Source of the DNA: Prosopocoilus inquinatus | Lineage: Eukaryota; Arthropoda; Insecta; Coleoptera; Lucanidae | DNA: 64,000 nucleotides | Assembly: GCA_036172665.1 (NCBI GenBank) | Contig: CM069871.1 | Location: 8,680,001 to 8,744,000 of the forward strand | Reading direction: 5' to 3' | Shown here: in pieces, positions 1 through 10,995 of the stretch | Layout of the letters: each line of letters begins with the position of its first letter | Position numbering within the stretch: position 1 is the stretch's first letter | Translations under genes and position numbers: made by a program | The notes under the pieces: generated by a model | What the model was told of the DNA's origin: nothing | What the model saw: the letters and a program-made list of their open reading frames with translations, nothing else | Database searches by the model: none

Positions 1-1740
1 CTGTTTTACCTTCATTACATTTAAAAAAATTAATGAAAATCACCTTTCAAATAAAAAAAAAAAAATACAATTGACAATAAACGCCTTAGTAGATAGCACT
101 ACATTTTTTCCAACGATTCATTCAAACTTTTTTGTTTTTATTTCCTGCATTCTCTGCGATAGAAAAAAGAAGCTTTTATTTGTACAGCCAGTGAGAAACC
201 CGTCGACATTCCATAATCTTTACGGAAAAAATAACAACAGCAAAACACAAAGGAAAAAAATAGAGAATGAAATCAATTAAGAAACGCAAAATTAAAAAAA
301 AAATTAAAACCAAAATTACTGAGAAAACAGGAATTTCAGAAACGAAAAAACGAGGAAATGATGAAAAGAAACGTCGAATCAAAGCTATTTCGAAAATTGG
401 AAAACAAGAGACGATCGTGCGAAAGCAAAACAAAGAAAAAAGCAATAGCGGCGGCGTTTTTTAGAAACAACACTTAAAAAAGTATACAAGAGATGGCGCT
501 ACAATGGTCGTTGTTATAGTTCACCAAGTTTACGGATTTTTTGTCAGCATTAAATTAAAAAATAAACAAATTATAAAGAACGAAAAAAAAACAATTGACC
601 ACAAACGCACTAGTAAAAATTCCAAATAACGAAAATGAAAAAATGAAACGCGAAATTTAAAGAAAATCGAAATGAATAAATAAATAAATAAATAAAGGGT
701 GCGAACCGAAAAACAAGCGAACGAAAAAGTAAACATCAATTCGAATCAACGATTAAAAAAGTGTACAACAGATGGCGCTGATGTATGTAGTCATTGTGCT
801 ACAGCTTTCCAAATTTACGGATTCCTTTGGCAGCGTTAAATTAAACAAATAAACAAATTAAAAGCATCTTTCCAACGAAAAAAGGAAACACAATTGACCG
901 CGAACGCGTTAGTAAAAGAATGAAACGCGAAATTCAAATAAAATCGAAACATGAAAAGAGAAATTGTGACATTGAGAGCCGAAAAACAAGTGAATGTAAA
1001 AACAAGCATTGGAGAAACAAGAGGAAAACAAACCGATTAAAAGAAAAACGTCCTTTAAAAACGGAGAGAACAGACAACGATCGTTGATCAAAAAAGTGTA
1101 CAACAGATGGCGCTACTGCAGGTGCTGTTTATATTTTACCAAATTTCCCGATTTGCCAGCGTTAAATTAAAAATATAAATAAAAATCATTTTTCCAGGGG
1201 AAAAAGAAAACACTATTGATTACAAGCGTGTTGGTAAAAAAATATAAATCGGTGGAAAAAATGAAACGCGAAATTTTAGTAAATATTGAAACTTGAAAAA
1301 TAAAAGAAACAAACGGAGTGCGAACCGGAAAAAAACAAGCGAACGAAAGAAAACGCGTAAACAATTGAAACAAAAGTCAACTAAAACCCCGATTTGAAAA
1401 TGGAAAAACAAGAGACGATCGTTCGAAAGCAAAATAAAGAGGTGTTTTTTTTTCGAATCATCGATTAAAAAAGTATATAAGAGATGGCGCTGCTGTAGTG
1501 ACTGTGTTCTAGTTCAATACTAAGTAAACAGCGCGAAACGGAAAACAAACGAGCGAAAGAAAGAAACGAAAAAAGAATGACGAAAACGAACGTCGATTTG
1601 AAAAATTGTAAAACACAAGACGATCGTTCCAACGCAAAAGTAAAGAAGAAAAAACAATGACGAAAACAAAAGAAAAAATCGTGGAGCAAAATGAATTTTA
1701 AATCTGGCGTCCAGAGTGCTGTGAATGCTTCCATTTGTAC
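1..1740 (+). repeat. A-rich degenerate tandem repeat with AGATGGCGCT and ACGATCG motifs
   Basis: The + strand is extremely A-rich and T-poor. The phrase AGATGGCGCT recurs at about 491, 770, 1105 and 1482, giving imperfect units of 280-380 bp. Each is preceded by AAAAAAGTRTAYAA and carries copies of GACGATCGT within AAACAA/GAAACG runs. Short ORFs on both strands are a by-product of the skewed composition. Relatives in the opposite orientation lie near 8640-9130 and, more diverged, in the T-rich blocks at 14.8-16.8 and 48.7-50.3 kb. Confidence 0.7.
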
Positions 1741-1795
1741 GAATTTTAAACCATTTTAAAGATCGTGTGCTAGTCACAGCCCACTGGATGCCAGA
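1703..1795. mobile_element. Small inverted-repeat element, TCTGGCGTCCAG family, copy 1
   Basis: It begins TCTGGCGTCCAGAGTG and ends CCACTGGATGCCAGA, so the termini are imperfect inverted repeats. The inside, TGTGAATGCTTCCATTTGTA, is shared with the next copy. It is non-coding and MITE-like. Confidence 0.6.
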
Positions 1796-1852
1796 GGAAA
1801 ATGAATTCCGTAAAATGCAATATTACATCGGGTGTTTTATTTTTCTTTTTAA

Positions 1853-1936
1853 TTTGGCGTCCAGAGTGCTGTGAATGCTCTTGCTTGTATGCATTTTAAA
1901 TAAACCGCGCGCCAGCCGCAGTCCACTGGACGCCAC
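1853..1936. mobile_element. Small inverted-repeat element, same family, copy 2
   Basis: It begins TTTGGCGTCCAGAGTG and ends GTCCACTGGACGCCA. It shares the internal TGTGAATGCT with copy 1 at 1703-1795. A third copy in opposite orientation lies at 34350-34421. Confidence 0.6.
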
Positions 1937-3111
1937 CAGATTAAAAAAAGAGCTCCTTATTTTATTGGTAGATTTTTGTGTAATACGTCGACGTTACAGT
2001 GGCGGATTATGGTGGCGACATCTATTACTATAATATGAAAATCTATTACGAAAAAACGACGAGTCTTCTATTTGAACATCGATGTCGTAAAAATTAACCT
2101 TAACGTCTGTGCGATCGAATTCGGAACGGCGCTAATTGCCGTTCCACGCAGGGCGCTAGCGTCTAAGCAGCTTAAATTGGAGGGAGGTGTAAGGAAATTT
2201 TTACGATCCTTTTGACGGGTTGCAACATTACATAATGCAAGGGAGGGGGTGTGTAGTCGCATGTAAGTCACAAAAATGATTATCATTCTCTAAATTAAAA
2301 AAAAAAAAAAAACAATAAAATGCATTTGATTTTACAAAAATTATAATTCTTTGGATGTTATTCACATATTTGCGGCGATCTTTGCCAACTTTTACTTTGT
2401 ATGAAATCACTTTAATAAAATATGGTAAGATAGATTTCTGGTTAAAATCAAGTGGCGCCCAACGTGGGTCCGCTTTTATTTATACTCACAATTTGATTGT
2501 GTACGTCACAGATACTACTATTTTCAAACTACTTTGCATGATAGGTTTTTAATAACGTGATTAGAATGAAAAATAAAATAGAATAGAATTTCGTGGCGAG
2601 CAAGCAAATTGAGAAACGCCAACACGATTTAATTAGATTAAGAAACGGAATTTATATTTTTTTTTGGACGTCGGTGGGTTGAATAAGAGGCATGAAAGGG
2701 TGATTTGAAAAAGCGGGCAGCACCAAAAAAAAAAACCCTGCTGCTGATCATTCAACGTCGCAAACTAAATATTTGCAGAAATTCGATTTACTTAAGCAAA
2801 TAAGGCCGGGGATCGAACGTGGCACGGGCATTACGGTATTATTCCGTCTACAACAACACATATATCAGCATATTAGGTTATTGAATGCAAACAGTTGAAG
2901 GGTGGCCGACGGTATTTTAATCCCGAGATTGATGCATTCTAAGACGACCAACCAACGGACGGAGGAAAAGCCGGAGGAGGGGGGTCAGCTTCCTTCACTC
3001 CTCGTCGGAAGCCGCGATAAATATCAAAAAGGTCCTCTTCCTTTTTTTTTTCCTGTATTTGTAAAGCTCTGCCCCTCTTCGACTTAAAAAATAAATAAAA
3101 AATAAATTCAG
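1937..3111. other. Non-coding AT-rich stretch
   Basis: No exon-like reading frame was found. The stretch contains A-runs, a purine-rich patch near 2950-3000 and the tRNA-Lys-complementary motif at 2453-2468. It is probably intronic or intergenic. Confidence 0.4.
2453..2468 (+). repeat. tRNA-Lys primer-binding-site-like motif, copy 1
   Basis: TGGCGCCCAACGTGGG matches the first 16 bases of the complement of the 3' end of tRNA-Lys(1,2), the primer-binding site of some retroviruses and LTR retroelements. The flanks AATCAAG and CGCTTTTA recall the AAAAG..CTTTT arms of the other copies near 3986, 4926 and 7850. No LTR pair is visible. Confidence 0.55.
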
Positions 3112-3352
3112 GAATTGGATTTGAATCGATGAGTGCGTAATGGTGTTCAGTCCAAATTTACGTGTTGAGAAAACAACAAATAACTTTCTCTAGATTTTTA
3201 TTTTAAGTAATTATTAGCTTCAGGAAGCTTCATATATGAAAGAATTTTAAGCCAATAATTCACTTAAAATAAAAATCCAGGAAGTTATTTGTTGTTTTCT
3301 CAACACAATCAATTTGGACTGAACACCATTATGCACTCGTCGATTCAATTCA
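3112..3352. mobile_element. Foldback (MITE-like) element
   Basis: Two arms of about 95 bp are near-perfect inverted repeats: GTGTTCAGTCCAAATT with AACAACAAATAACTT on the left, and AAGTTATTTGTTGTTT with AATTTGGACTGAACAC on the right. A short spacer around 3230 carries its own small palindrome. There is no ORF. Confidence 0.75.
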
Positions 3353-3980
3353 ATTGTTATCTCAACCTGCAACATAATTCAATGTGCGCGCAGTTAATTA
3401 TTCAGGCATATTGTATGTAAGAGATTGGGAGGGTGGGTGGTTGGGAGTTGATGACGGGGGAGGCTCGAAGAGAAACTTTGGAGTTGCCTAGGCTATGGAA
3501 CAGTAATTGAGTGACGTGAGTCGATAGCAGTTTCAGACGAGTTAATCGATTTAGTATCGTGGATTGCCAATTACCTGTCCTGTCACTGGCTTCGAACCGC
3601 CACGCCGCGCCGTCCATCCGTCGACCACCCCTCCCGTCCGTCGTCTTGCAAGCCCTCGGCCAACCCTTCGGATTCGGTGCATTTTACACACATGCAACCG
3701 CACCAGACAGGCGACACTATTAAATTATTATCTCGAAACTTGCCGGTGTCTCCGCCCATACATCAAGGCACTCTGACGCTTTACATTCAGATAACAAAAC
3801 AAAAGGTAAATTTACGAGACTGAACGAAAACCCGCCGCCGCCTCGCCGCACTTTACGAAATTACCTGCATTTTCACCTGCACAGACTGCAAAGCTGAAAC
3901 AATACACGAAATTAAAAAAAAATAACGCCCTCTGATTCATATTGACATGATGCTCTCAGAACCAAGTTGTGGTTATGAAT
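3353..3980. other. Non-coding stretch with a CpG-rich patch
   Basis: Positions 3585-3665 are CpG-rich (CCGCCACGCCGCGCCGTCC and onwards). Both strands have short open frames, but no splice-supported exon or recognisable protein was found. Confidence 0.35.
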
Positions 3981-4053
3981 AAAAGCGGCGCCCAACGTGG
4001 GGCCACTTTTAGGTTATAAATAAAAATAGACCAAGATTGGGCGCCACTTTTAT
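3981..4053. repeat. Inverted pair of tRNA-Lys PBS-like motifs
   Basis: On the + strand AAAAGCGGCGCCCAACGTGG is followed by GGCCACTTTT. About 35 bp later the - strand carries AAAAGTGGCGCCCAATCTTG. The first copy has AAAAG/CTTTT arms around the 18-base tRNA-Lys complement, so each motif can itself fold. Confidence 0.55.
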
Positions 4054-4099
4054 TTCGATTTCCTTTTAATTTCTTCGTTTTCCGTGACTGTGTATTTTT

Positions 4100-4222
4100 T
4101 TCTGCCTTTTCTCTTTCTGCTTTATTAAGGAAGACCCGAAACGTACTTAGTGGAATGAGTTTTTTTTTTAAATTTTCGACCGCCTTCCTTCAATAAAGAA
4201 GAGAGAGAAAAAGAAAACCGTT
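4100..4222. repeat. Imperfect inverted repeat
   Basis: CTTTCTGCTTTATTAAGGAA at about 4112 pairs imperfectly with TTCCTTCAATAAAGAAGAG at about 4187. The inside holds CCCGAAACGTACTTAG and a T-run. It is non-coding and of unknown family. Confidence 0.4.
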
Positions 4223-4392
4223 AGTTATAAGCACAGTCTCTCACAAATAATTTAAGAACGCGTTACTGCTTCCCATTCAGTGTTGTCCACACAGATCCTG
4301 ACGGGATGTGTAGCAATCATTGATCGCGATATCCCACCACCCATGTCATACCAATGAAAACTGAATTAAATTTGAGAAACTACGGTTATAAG

Positions 4393-4631
4393 CAGGGGAA
4401 AGAATTCAGGCCGCTTCTTCAGCGAACGGTACGAAAATTTAGTACTCGGACTGTATCAGCGTCGCCCACAGCATGCGAACGCTCGCACCGCACGATTGCA
4501 CTCCTTCCCCTCCCACTTAATAACAATTCGGTGCATCTATCGCTTCGGAGGTCGTAGAAAGGTGGCAGGAGTAAATAATACATACGGCGTAAAAAGCGTG
4601 CAACAATAAATGGCCTGAATTCTCTTCCCTG
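4393..4631. mobile_element. hAT-like MITE, CAGGGRA family, copy 1
   Basis: The termini are CAGGGGAAAGAATTCAGGCC and GGCCTGAATTCTCTTCCCTG, near-perfect inverted repeats starting with CAGGG. The flanking 8-mers are GTTATAAG (4385-4392) and GATATAAG (4632-4639), a 7/8 target-site duplication. A shorter copy with a perfect 8-bp duplication is at 52543-52728. The inside has no transposase. Confidence 0.75.
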
Positions 4632-4925
4632 GATATAAGTAAAAGTTGAAGTTAAATTGTAAATATTTTCGGCACATTTTTGTGTTTCCGACTTGTAAGC
4701 GACCATAGACAACTGATTGAGTAGTGTACCCTGCATGATATTTTCCACATTTTACAAAATTATCTGCATTTTAACTAGCAGAAAACGTAGAGCTGAAACT
4801 GGATGCTAATTGTTCGAAATTTAAAAAAGAAATCGTTAAAACAAAGCCCTCTTCTTCATCTTAATATGACAAGATTACCTGTAACGTGTCTTCTGCTCTC
4901 TGAACCTAGTCGTGTGGCATGAAAG

Positions 4926-4943
4926 TGGCGCCCAACGTGGAGC
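4926..4943 (+). repeat. tRNA-Lys PBS-like motif, copy with AAAG..CTTTT arms
   Basis: TGGCGCCCAACGTGGAGC differs at one base from the 18-base complement of the tRNA-Lys(1,2) 3' end. It is flanked by GAAAG and AACTTTTA. Confidence 0.55.
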
Positions 4944-5032
4944 AACTTTTAAAGCAGTACGTACAGATGAAATGCTTGGTTTTTTCTAAAAACTGCATAA
5001 ATTGCGATTAAATAACATCGTAATGAATCATA

Positions 5033-5172
5033 ACGCGTACAAGGTCAGAATGAAATAAGTCGACGAAGTCTTCTGGATCTGAGATGCGCGCGGCCCGACG
5101 CAGTGCAGACCGGAGTCGAAGTTAGGGAAATTGCAATATTGCACCTAATTTCTGCACTCAATTAAGGATATT
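5033..5172 (+). repeat. Interspersed repeat copy A
   Basis: It runs from CGCGTACAAGGTCAGAATGA to CTGCACTCAATTAAGGATA. The same ends occur at 5810-5965 (+) and 8230-8400 (-). Confidence 0.55.
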
Positions 5173-5689
5173 TTGTGCAAAGGAAAAATGAAGAAAAAAC
5201 AACGGTATCGCTCTACGTCAGTAAATTCAATATGTAGCATGACCGGTTTCGTTAACTTAGCATTATCAAGTGTCTAATTTACAAAATGAAGAAGTAAGAA
5301 TCTTTAAATTCTTTAAATTTAAAATGGGAAACGGAACTTACGTGTGCGTGCAGGTGAGCGTGCGCAGGAGCAACATCTTAATCTAAGAATGGTCTAAAAA
5401 TGCACTAAAATTTAAATTTAAAACGGCGGGTGGGGCGGTTGGAATGAGAAAAAAACGGGGGTTACGATTAATTAAGTTTGTGTTCGAAAATAATATTTGC
5501 GTAGCAAATGCAACATTCAATTCTCCCCCTCTCCTCCCACTTTACTTAACAGTTAGGAAGGGAAAAGTGCTTAAGTAGAGCGGGTCCTTACAAGAAATCG
5601 ATCTTCAAAACGTACCAATTATAAAAGATTTACGTGTGTCTTAACCTCAATTTGTAATCATTTTTTTCTTCAAGAATGTTCTGATTTAA

Positions 5690-5970
5690 AAATTCCCTAA
5701 TTGTCTTGCTGTAAAGGTTCGGATATTCAGTGCGTAGAGATGTAGTGTTTCGCAGAAATTAAGCTGCTATTAAATTATATTATAACGTAACGTAATCTAT
5801 GAATTTGAAACGCATACAAGGTCAGAATGAAATGAATCAGGCAGCGGAAACTGAGCATCTCTTAGACTTTTGCAGACGACACAACACGCGTCCATCGAGA
5901 GAATGAAATCGATTGGGCGGAAGTCGCAATATTACCCCTAATTTCTGCACTCAATTAAGGATAATTTTTG
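5690..5970 (+). repeat. Interspersed repeat copy B
   Basis: It contains GTTCGGATATTCAGTGCGTA, AACGCATACAAGGTCAG and CACTCAATTAAGGATAA in this order. The reverse complement of all three appears at 8225-8600, so these two copies form a large inverted pair around 6.0-8.2 kb. Confidence 0.6.
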
Positions 5971-6183
5971 CATCCTTCACTTACGTATCACGGGAAAGTA
6001 TTGTCCAATCAATAAAGGATTCGTAAAAGAGAAAAGTGGAAACAGGAAAAAAAAACAGAATGTACAAAGACTAATGACTCCTCAAGCAATGAGCAAGGTT
6101 CATATGAGTGAAATTGAAAGACGAATAATCATAGAAGTGAAAAATTCGAAATTTTTATCGTTAGTTAAAACACTATCAGTTAC

Positions 6184-6297
6184 TAGAAAGTTTTTTTAAT
6201 CTCAAACCGGACAGACGAAACTATAAATCTATAGCGAAACGTTGAGTGTGTTTCCCTTCATTTTTCTGTCCGGTTTGAGATTAAAAAAACTTTCTAC
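6184..6297. mobile_element. Short foldback MITE
   Basis: The arm AGAAAGTTTTTTTAATCTCA with AACCGGACAG is followed about 50 bp later by its reverse complement. The inside contains GCGAAACGTTGAGTG, and TTTTCATCGGACAAGAA follows. Both are shared with the larger foldback at 59763-59930. Confidence 0.7.
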
Positions 6298-6335
6298 TTA
6301 CTATTTTCATCGGACAAGAACAAACTTCAACTATC

Positions 6336-6672
6336 AGTTACGATTAAATTGATTATAAAAAACACATCCTGACGCATTGGTATCTCCATTCGCGAAATTA
6401 ATTTCAAACTGAGAAAGCTGACTAATTGAAAAACAAAATTTTAAATTAAAAAAGTAAACAATCTTTCAACGAGGAACACGATGGGTAATAAGGTCAAGAG
6501 GCTTTTCTCGAAGAATTAGAAAGATCGACTTCTTGTATGCTCCCGCACTAATTAAGCATTATTCACAATTCCTTTCACAATTGCTAAGCACGTGAAGAAC
6601 ATTGGATGTTTGCTAAGCAAAAATTATCCTTAATTGAGTGTAGAAATTAGGGGTAATATTGCGACAAGATGG
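6336..6672. repeat. Direct repeat, unit 1
   Basis: Starting TTACGATTAAATTGATTATA and ending near GGGGTAATATTGCGAC, it matches 7947-8284 along its whole length with scattered substitutions. The end overlaps the interspersed family of 5690-5970 in reverse orientation. Confidence 0.65.
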
Positions 6673-6679
6673 TAGTGGA

Positions 6680-7800
6680 AAAAAATCAAAAAGTTTCTTG
6701 CACAAGGTCAGTGACGATATGGTGGAGACAATTTGAAGTAGAGGATGAGTTATAATATTTTGGGATACACTGAAAAACGAACAATTAAAGAGACTTGAAG
6801 GGGATGTGGTGTAATAAGATTTTACTTCGTAAGGACGAGGATGGGTTACGGATTGATGAAAAAAGATGACCATAGAAGGTATGTAGCTAAAAAAAAAAAC
6901 AAGAAGGAATTAGAAAAATAGTGTGAAAGAATGACTACATACATCCAATAACCAGTTTCTCAGTACGCACATTAAAATGTTTCTATGTGGAAAACTAACT
7001 AAAATACCTTGTTTCATTAATTCATTTAATTTAAATTATTTAAAAACGAACAGATTCCTCAAAGCAGGATTAAATTTATGTAAGCAATTTTGATTTCCTT
7101 TTTTGTCTCTCTCTCTCTCTCTCTTTCTCTCCGCGCGCAGACTATTAAAATCCAGCAAGCAAGCGATTTATTTCCGAGATGTTAATCACCCTGTCCCATT
7201 AATTATTAATTTTCCGCGTTGTCGTTTAATTTAATTCAATTTAATTTTTAGAGAAATCACAATGTCGCTAGTCGCTACGTTATCCCGGTTTGTTCTCTTC
7301 CAGCAGCTATAGGCAGGCCTGCCTGCCCAGGCAGCAATAAAAATCCGCCGCGCCTTTCGTGCCTGAATTATTTCAGTGGCAAGAAGTGGAATTTATTTTT
7401 TAAACAAACAGGCGCGTACGCTTTGGAAAAGCGGCGAGTTTTAATTAACTATGCATTTAAATAAACCAGTTCCGTGCCACATATAAGTAAGTGCGCGCGT
7501 AAACGTCCACTTCCTTCGCTCGAGGAATTTATTTACTACTTCATGTTTTATGTATTAATAATATCTGTACGGCCAATAAATTTATCTCGTTTGCAAGAGC
7601 GGAGAGCAATTGCGTTTGCGCAATATTTTTAATAAGTAGGTAAGGGCAGTTAATTCTGTTAAGTGCAGACGCTACTTACAATCTCTTTATTGCGTACAAG
7701 ATGTTCCATATTATTTATTTTATCGGGACTAACTTAAACGATTTACATGACGTCTTGTTTAAGTAAACGGTGTACTTGTTAATGGAAAGAACCCTGGATG
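6680..7800. other. Low-repeat non-coding island
   Basis: Few internal repeats are seen. There are many TAATTA/TTAATT homeodomain-type cores, a CT dinucleotide run near 7105-7130, and GC-richer words such as GGCGCGTACGC near 7410. This would fit an intronic regulatory region, but nothing proves it. No exon was found. Confidence 0.3.
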
Positions 7801-7849
7801 TAACTTAATTAATTAATTAAAATCAACCACATAACCACTAGATCAAAAG

Positions 7850-7910
7850 TGGCGTCCGACGTGGGGCAACTTTTACTTATAATGTAACCGAAAGAAAAGT
7901 GGCGCCCAAC
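7850..7910 (+). repeat. Pair of tRNA-Lys PBS-like motifs
   Basis: TGGCGTCCGACGTGGGGC (7850-7867), flanked by AAAAG and AACTTTTA, is followed by a truncated second copy, AAAAGTGGCGCCCAAC, ending at 7910. Confidence 0.5.
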
Positions 7911-7946
7911 AACTCAGAAAAACAGAATTTAAATTAAATTAATAAA

Positions 7947-8284
7947 ATCGGTTACGATTAAATTGATTATAAAAAGCACTTCGTGAAGCATTGGTATTTT
8001 CATCCGCGAAATTAATTTCAAACTGGGGAAACTGACTGATTGAAAAACAAAATTTTAAATATAAAAAAAATATAAACATTCTTTCAATGAGGATCACGAC
8101 GCGTAATAAGGTCAAGAGGCTTTACTCGAAGAATTAGAAAGACCGACTTCTTATACGCTCCCGCACTAATTAAGCGTTATTCCCTTTCACAATTGCTAGG
8201 CAAGTGGGGAATATTGGATATTGCACTTGCTATGCAAAAATTGTCCTTAATTGAGTGCAGAAATTAGGGGTAATATTGCGACTT
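7947..8284. repeat. Direct repeat, unit 2
   Basis: This is the second copy of 6336-6672. Shared landmarks are TTACGATTAAATTGATTATA, TAATAAGGTCAAGAGGCTTT and CCCGCACTAATTAAGC. Confidence 0.65.
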
Positions 8285-8600
8285 CCGCCCACTCGATCTC
8301 ATCCTCTCAGCGTACGCATGCTGCATCGTGTCCAAAATTATAAGAAATGCTCAGAGTGCCCTGCTTGACTCATTTCATTGTGACCTTGTACGCGTTTCGA
8401 ATTTCAAATTTTCTTAATTGAGTACATTAAGTTATGTTATAATATAATTTAATCGCAACTTAATTCCTACGAAACACTGCATGTTATAATATAATTTAAT
8501 CGCAACTTAATTCCTACGAAAAACTACGTCTCTACACACTGAAAATCCGAACTTTCACAGGAAAAAAAATAGGAAATTTGTGAATCAGAACATTTTTGAA
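8225..8600 (-). repeat. Interspersed repeat copy D, reverse orientation
   Basis: This is the reverse complement of 5690-5970. It includes an internal ~56-bp direct duplication (ATAATATAATTTAATCGCAA at about 8432 and 8488). Confidence 0.6.
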
Positions 8601-8609
8601 AAGAAGACT

Positions 8610-9130
8610 GGTTAATGATTTACTTCCCTTTATTTTTGAACGATCGTCTTTTGTTTTCCTACCTTTTTAAGATGGTTTTTAAACTTGACTGTCGTTTTGT
8701 TTTTCTTTCGTTTTTAAAACGTTTTTTCGTTTCGCGCCGGCGCCGCGTCGTTTAGTTTATTATGTCTTATTCAAATTTCAATTTTTTTTTTTAATTTCGC
8801 TTTTGTAATTTTCTTCTTTCATAGTAAAGAAAAATATATAAAATTAAAAATATATAAAATCAATTGTTTTTTTTTTCCTGTAAGGAAGATTATCTGTTCT
8901 CCCTTTTACTTATTTTTTTTTAATTTAACGCTGGCAGAAAAATCGGAAATGTAGTGAAACTATGACAAGACATCTGTAGTAAAGTGCCATCTGTTGTGTA
9001 ACTTAATTATTAATCGCCAATTGAAAAGAAAGTAGTGAAAAATACGTAAAGCGGAAAAATTCAAAAGAATTCTCGAATAAATAAAACTAGAAATACTGGC
9101 GCGCCATCTATTGAAAATCATTGTCAATTA
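8610..9130 (-). repeat. T-rich block, reverse copy of the A-rich tandem family
   Basis: CGATCGTCTTTTGTTTTCC and GTGCCATCTGTTGTG are the reverse complements of the landmarks in 1-1740. The block is strongly T-rich on the + strand and has no coding potential. Confidence 0.5.
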
Positions 9131-9474
9131 TTTTTTGCTGAAGTGATGATTTTAAACTTTTTTTTTCGTTCCTTCTCTGTCTTATCGCATTGCATTGTAA
9201 ATTTGACATTAAAGACCTATTATTATTAAAAAAAAAAACCGAAAACAAAAAATTCGTCCTGACTTAGTGTCGAAAACTTAGTGTCCTTTTCTAATGACTC
9301 CAGTAAATGTCGCCTGATTTTTCTGCACGTTTAGCCTTTCATCGATGTGGAGAGTTACTATAACATTACATTTCGCAGTGCTGCCAATCCTAGTTCCTAA
9401 CTACCAGGCTGGCTTTGGTCACGCGAGAAACAATCAATTATGAAGAATTTCTTTTTTTTTTTTTTAAATATGCA

Positions 9475-10928
9475 ACAAACAATTGCACGAAAGAGAAGAC
9501 ATATTGAACATTTAATTTGAGATAATTTTATTCATTTACGATGTTTGATGATGATCCTAAGTTTTTAGTTGAAATGAAATGTGTTTGGAGAACGCTAAAA
9601 TTAAAAAAAAATGTTGCAAATCGTTTTTGATTGCAGTGGAAACGTCGAGCAGCTGTTTCACCCCTGTTTGAGGCTTCCTCAGCAGAAACTTAGCGATCGA
9701 CGAAGTATTTATGGCCGGACATAATTTAGTGTCACACAAATTTTCGTTGCTTAAAAAATAATAATGTTGAAGCATGCAAATGTTGTTGAGCTTGTTTGAA
9801 AAAGAAGCCTTTAGAAAAATTCGTAATTCAATAATTTCGTCATTCCATCATTAATAATATTTAATCTTAAGATTATTGGATATTTCTATGTGTTATCTAT
9901 AGAGAACGGAATCTCGTACAGGAGACTGGTGGAAGGGAACCAAAGGAATTGACGATCATGCACTTTCGCGTTCTGCCTTGATTTGAATGCTCAGTCTTCA
10001 GTTCATCGAACCAGGAATGGTAATTAATTTGGCAAGCTATAGGACCACCGACTATTCGCTTTAATATTTCTTTCTTGAGTTTACTTTTTATTATATCAGC
10101 ATTATTGTAAATAATAAACTTAAGAAAGAAGTATTAAGCGAAAAGTCAACAAACAATTGTTCGAAAGAGAAGACATTTTGAACATTTAATTTGAGATAAT
10201 TTTATTCATTTACGATGTTTGATGATGATCCTAAGTTTTTAATTGAAATGAAATGCGTTTGGAGAACGCTAAAATTAAAAAAAAAAAAATGTTGCAAATC
10301 GTTTTTGATTGCAGTGAAAACTTCGAGCAGCTGTTTCAGCCCTGTTTGAGGCTTCCTCAGCAGAAACGTAGCGATCGACGAAGTATTTATGGCCGGACAT
10401 AATTTAGTGTCACACAAATTTTCGTTGCTTAAAAAATAATAATGGTGAAGCATGCAAATGTTGTTGAGCTTGTTTGAAAAAGAAGCCTTTAGAAAAATTC
10501 GTAATTCAATAATTTCGTCATTCCATCATTAATAATATTTAATCTTAAGATTATTGGATATTTCTATGTGTTATCAATGGAGAACGGAATCTCGTACAGG
10601 AGACTGGTGGAAGGGAACCAAAGGAATTGGCGATCATGCACTTTCGCGTTCTGCCTTGTTTTGAATGCTGTCTTCAGTTCATCGAACCAGGAATGGTAAT
10701 TAATTTGGCAAGCTATAGGACCGACTATTCGCTTTAATATTTCTTTCTTGAGTTTGCTTTTTATTATATCAGCATTATTGTAAATAATAAACTTAAGAAA
10801 GAAGTATTAAGCGAAAAGTCAACAAACAATTGTTCGAAAGAGAAGACATTTTGAACATTTAATTTGAGATAATTTTATTCATTTACGATGTTTGATGATG
10901 ATCCTAAGTTTTTAATTGAAATGAAATG
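9475..10928. repeat. ~673-bp tandem duplication, 2.2 units, carrying degenerate hammerhead cores
   Basis: ACAATTG..CGAAAGAGAAGACAT starts units at about 9475, 10149 and 10822, a spacing of 674 and 673 bp. The third unit breaks off near 10928, where another element begins. Read on the - strand, each full unit contains CTGAGGA, a five-base-pair helix, and GAAACAGCTG (about 9648-9693 and 10321-10366). This belongs to the same ribozyme-like family as 29.1 and 30.6 kb. Small ORFs here are repeat-derived. Confidence 0.75.
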
Positions 10929-10995
10929 TTTTTGTCTATCCTACTGCTATGTCAGTTCAAAAAGCGATCGAAGGATGTCGCTGTTTTATCTGTGC
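10929..10995. repeat. Element terminus shared with 29.3, 30.8 and 36.6 kb
   Basis: TCAAAAAGCGATCGAAGGAT then GTCGCTGTTTTATCTGT occurs at 29306, 30787 and, inverted, near 36635. It marks the same end of a dispersed element. Confidence 0.55.

Noticed and set aside
4105..4140. Hammerhead-like GACCCGAAACGTAC near a hairpin
   Set aside because: GAAAC is present, but CUGANGA is absent upstream and stems I and II cannot be formed.
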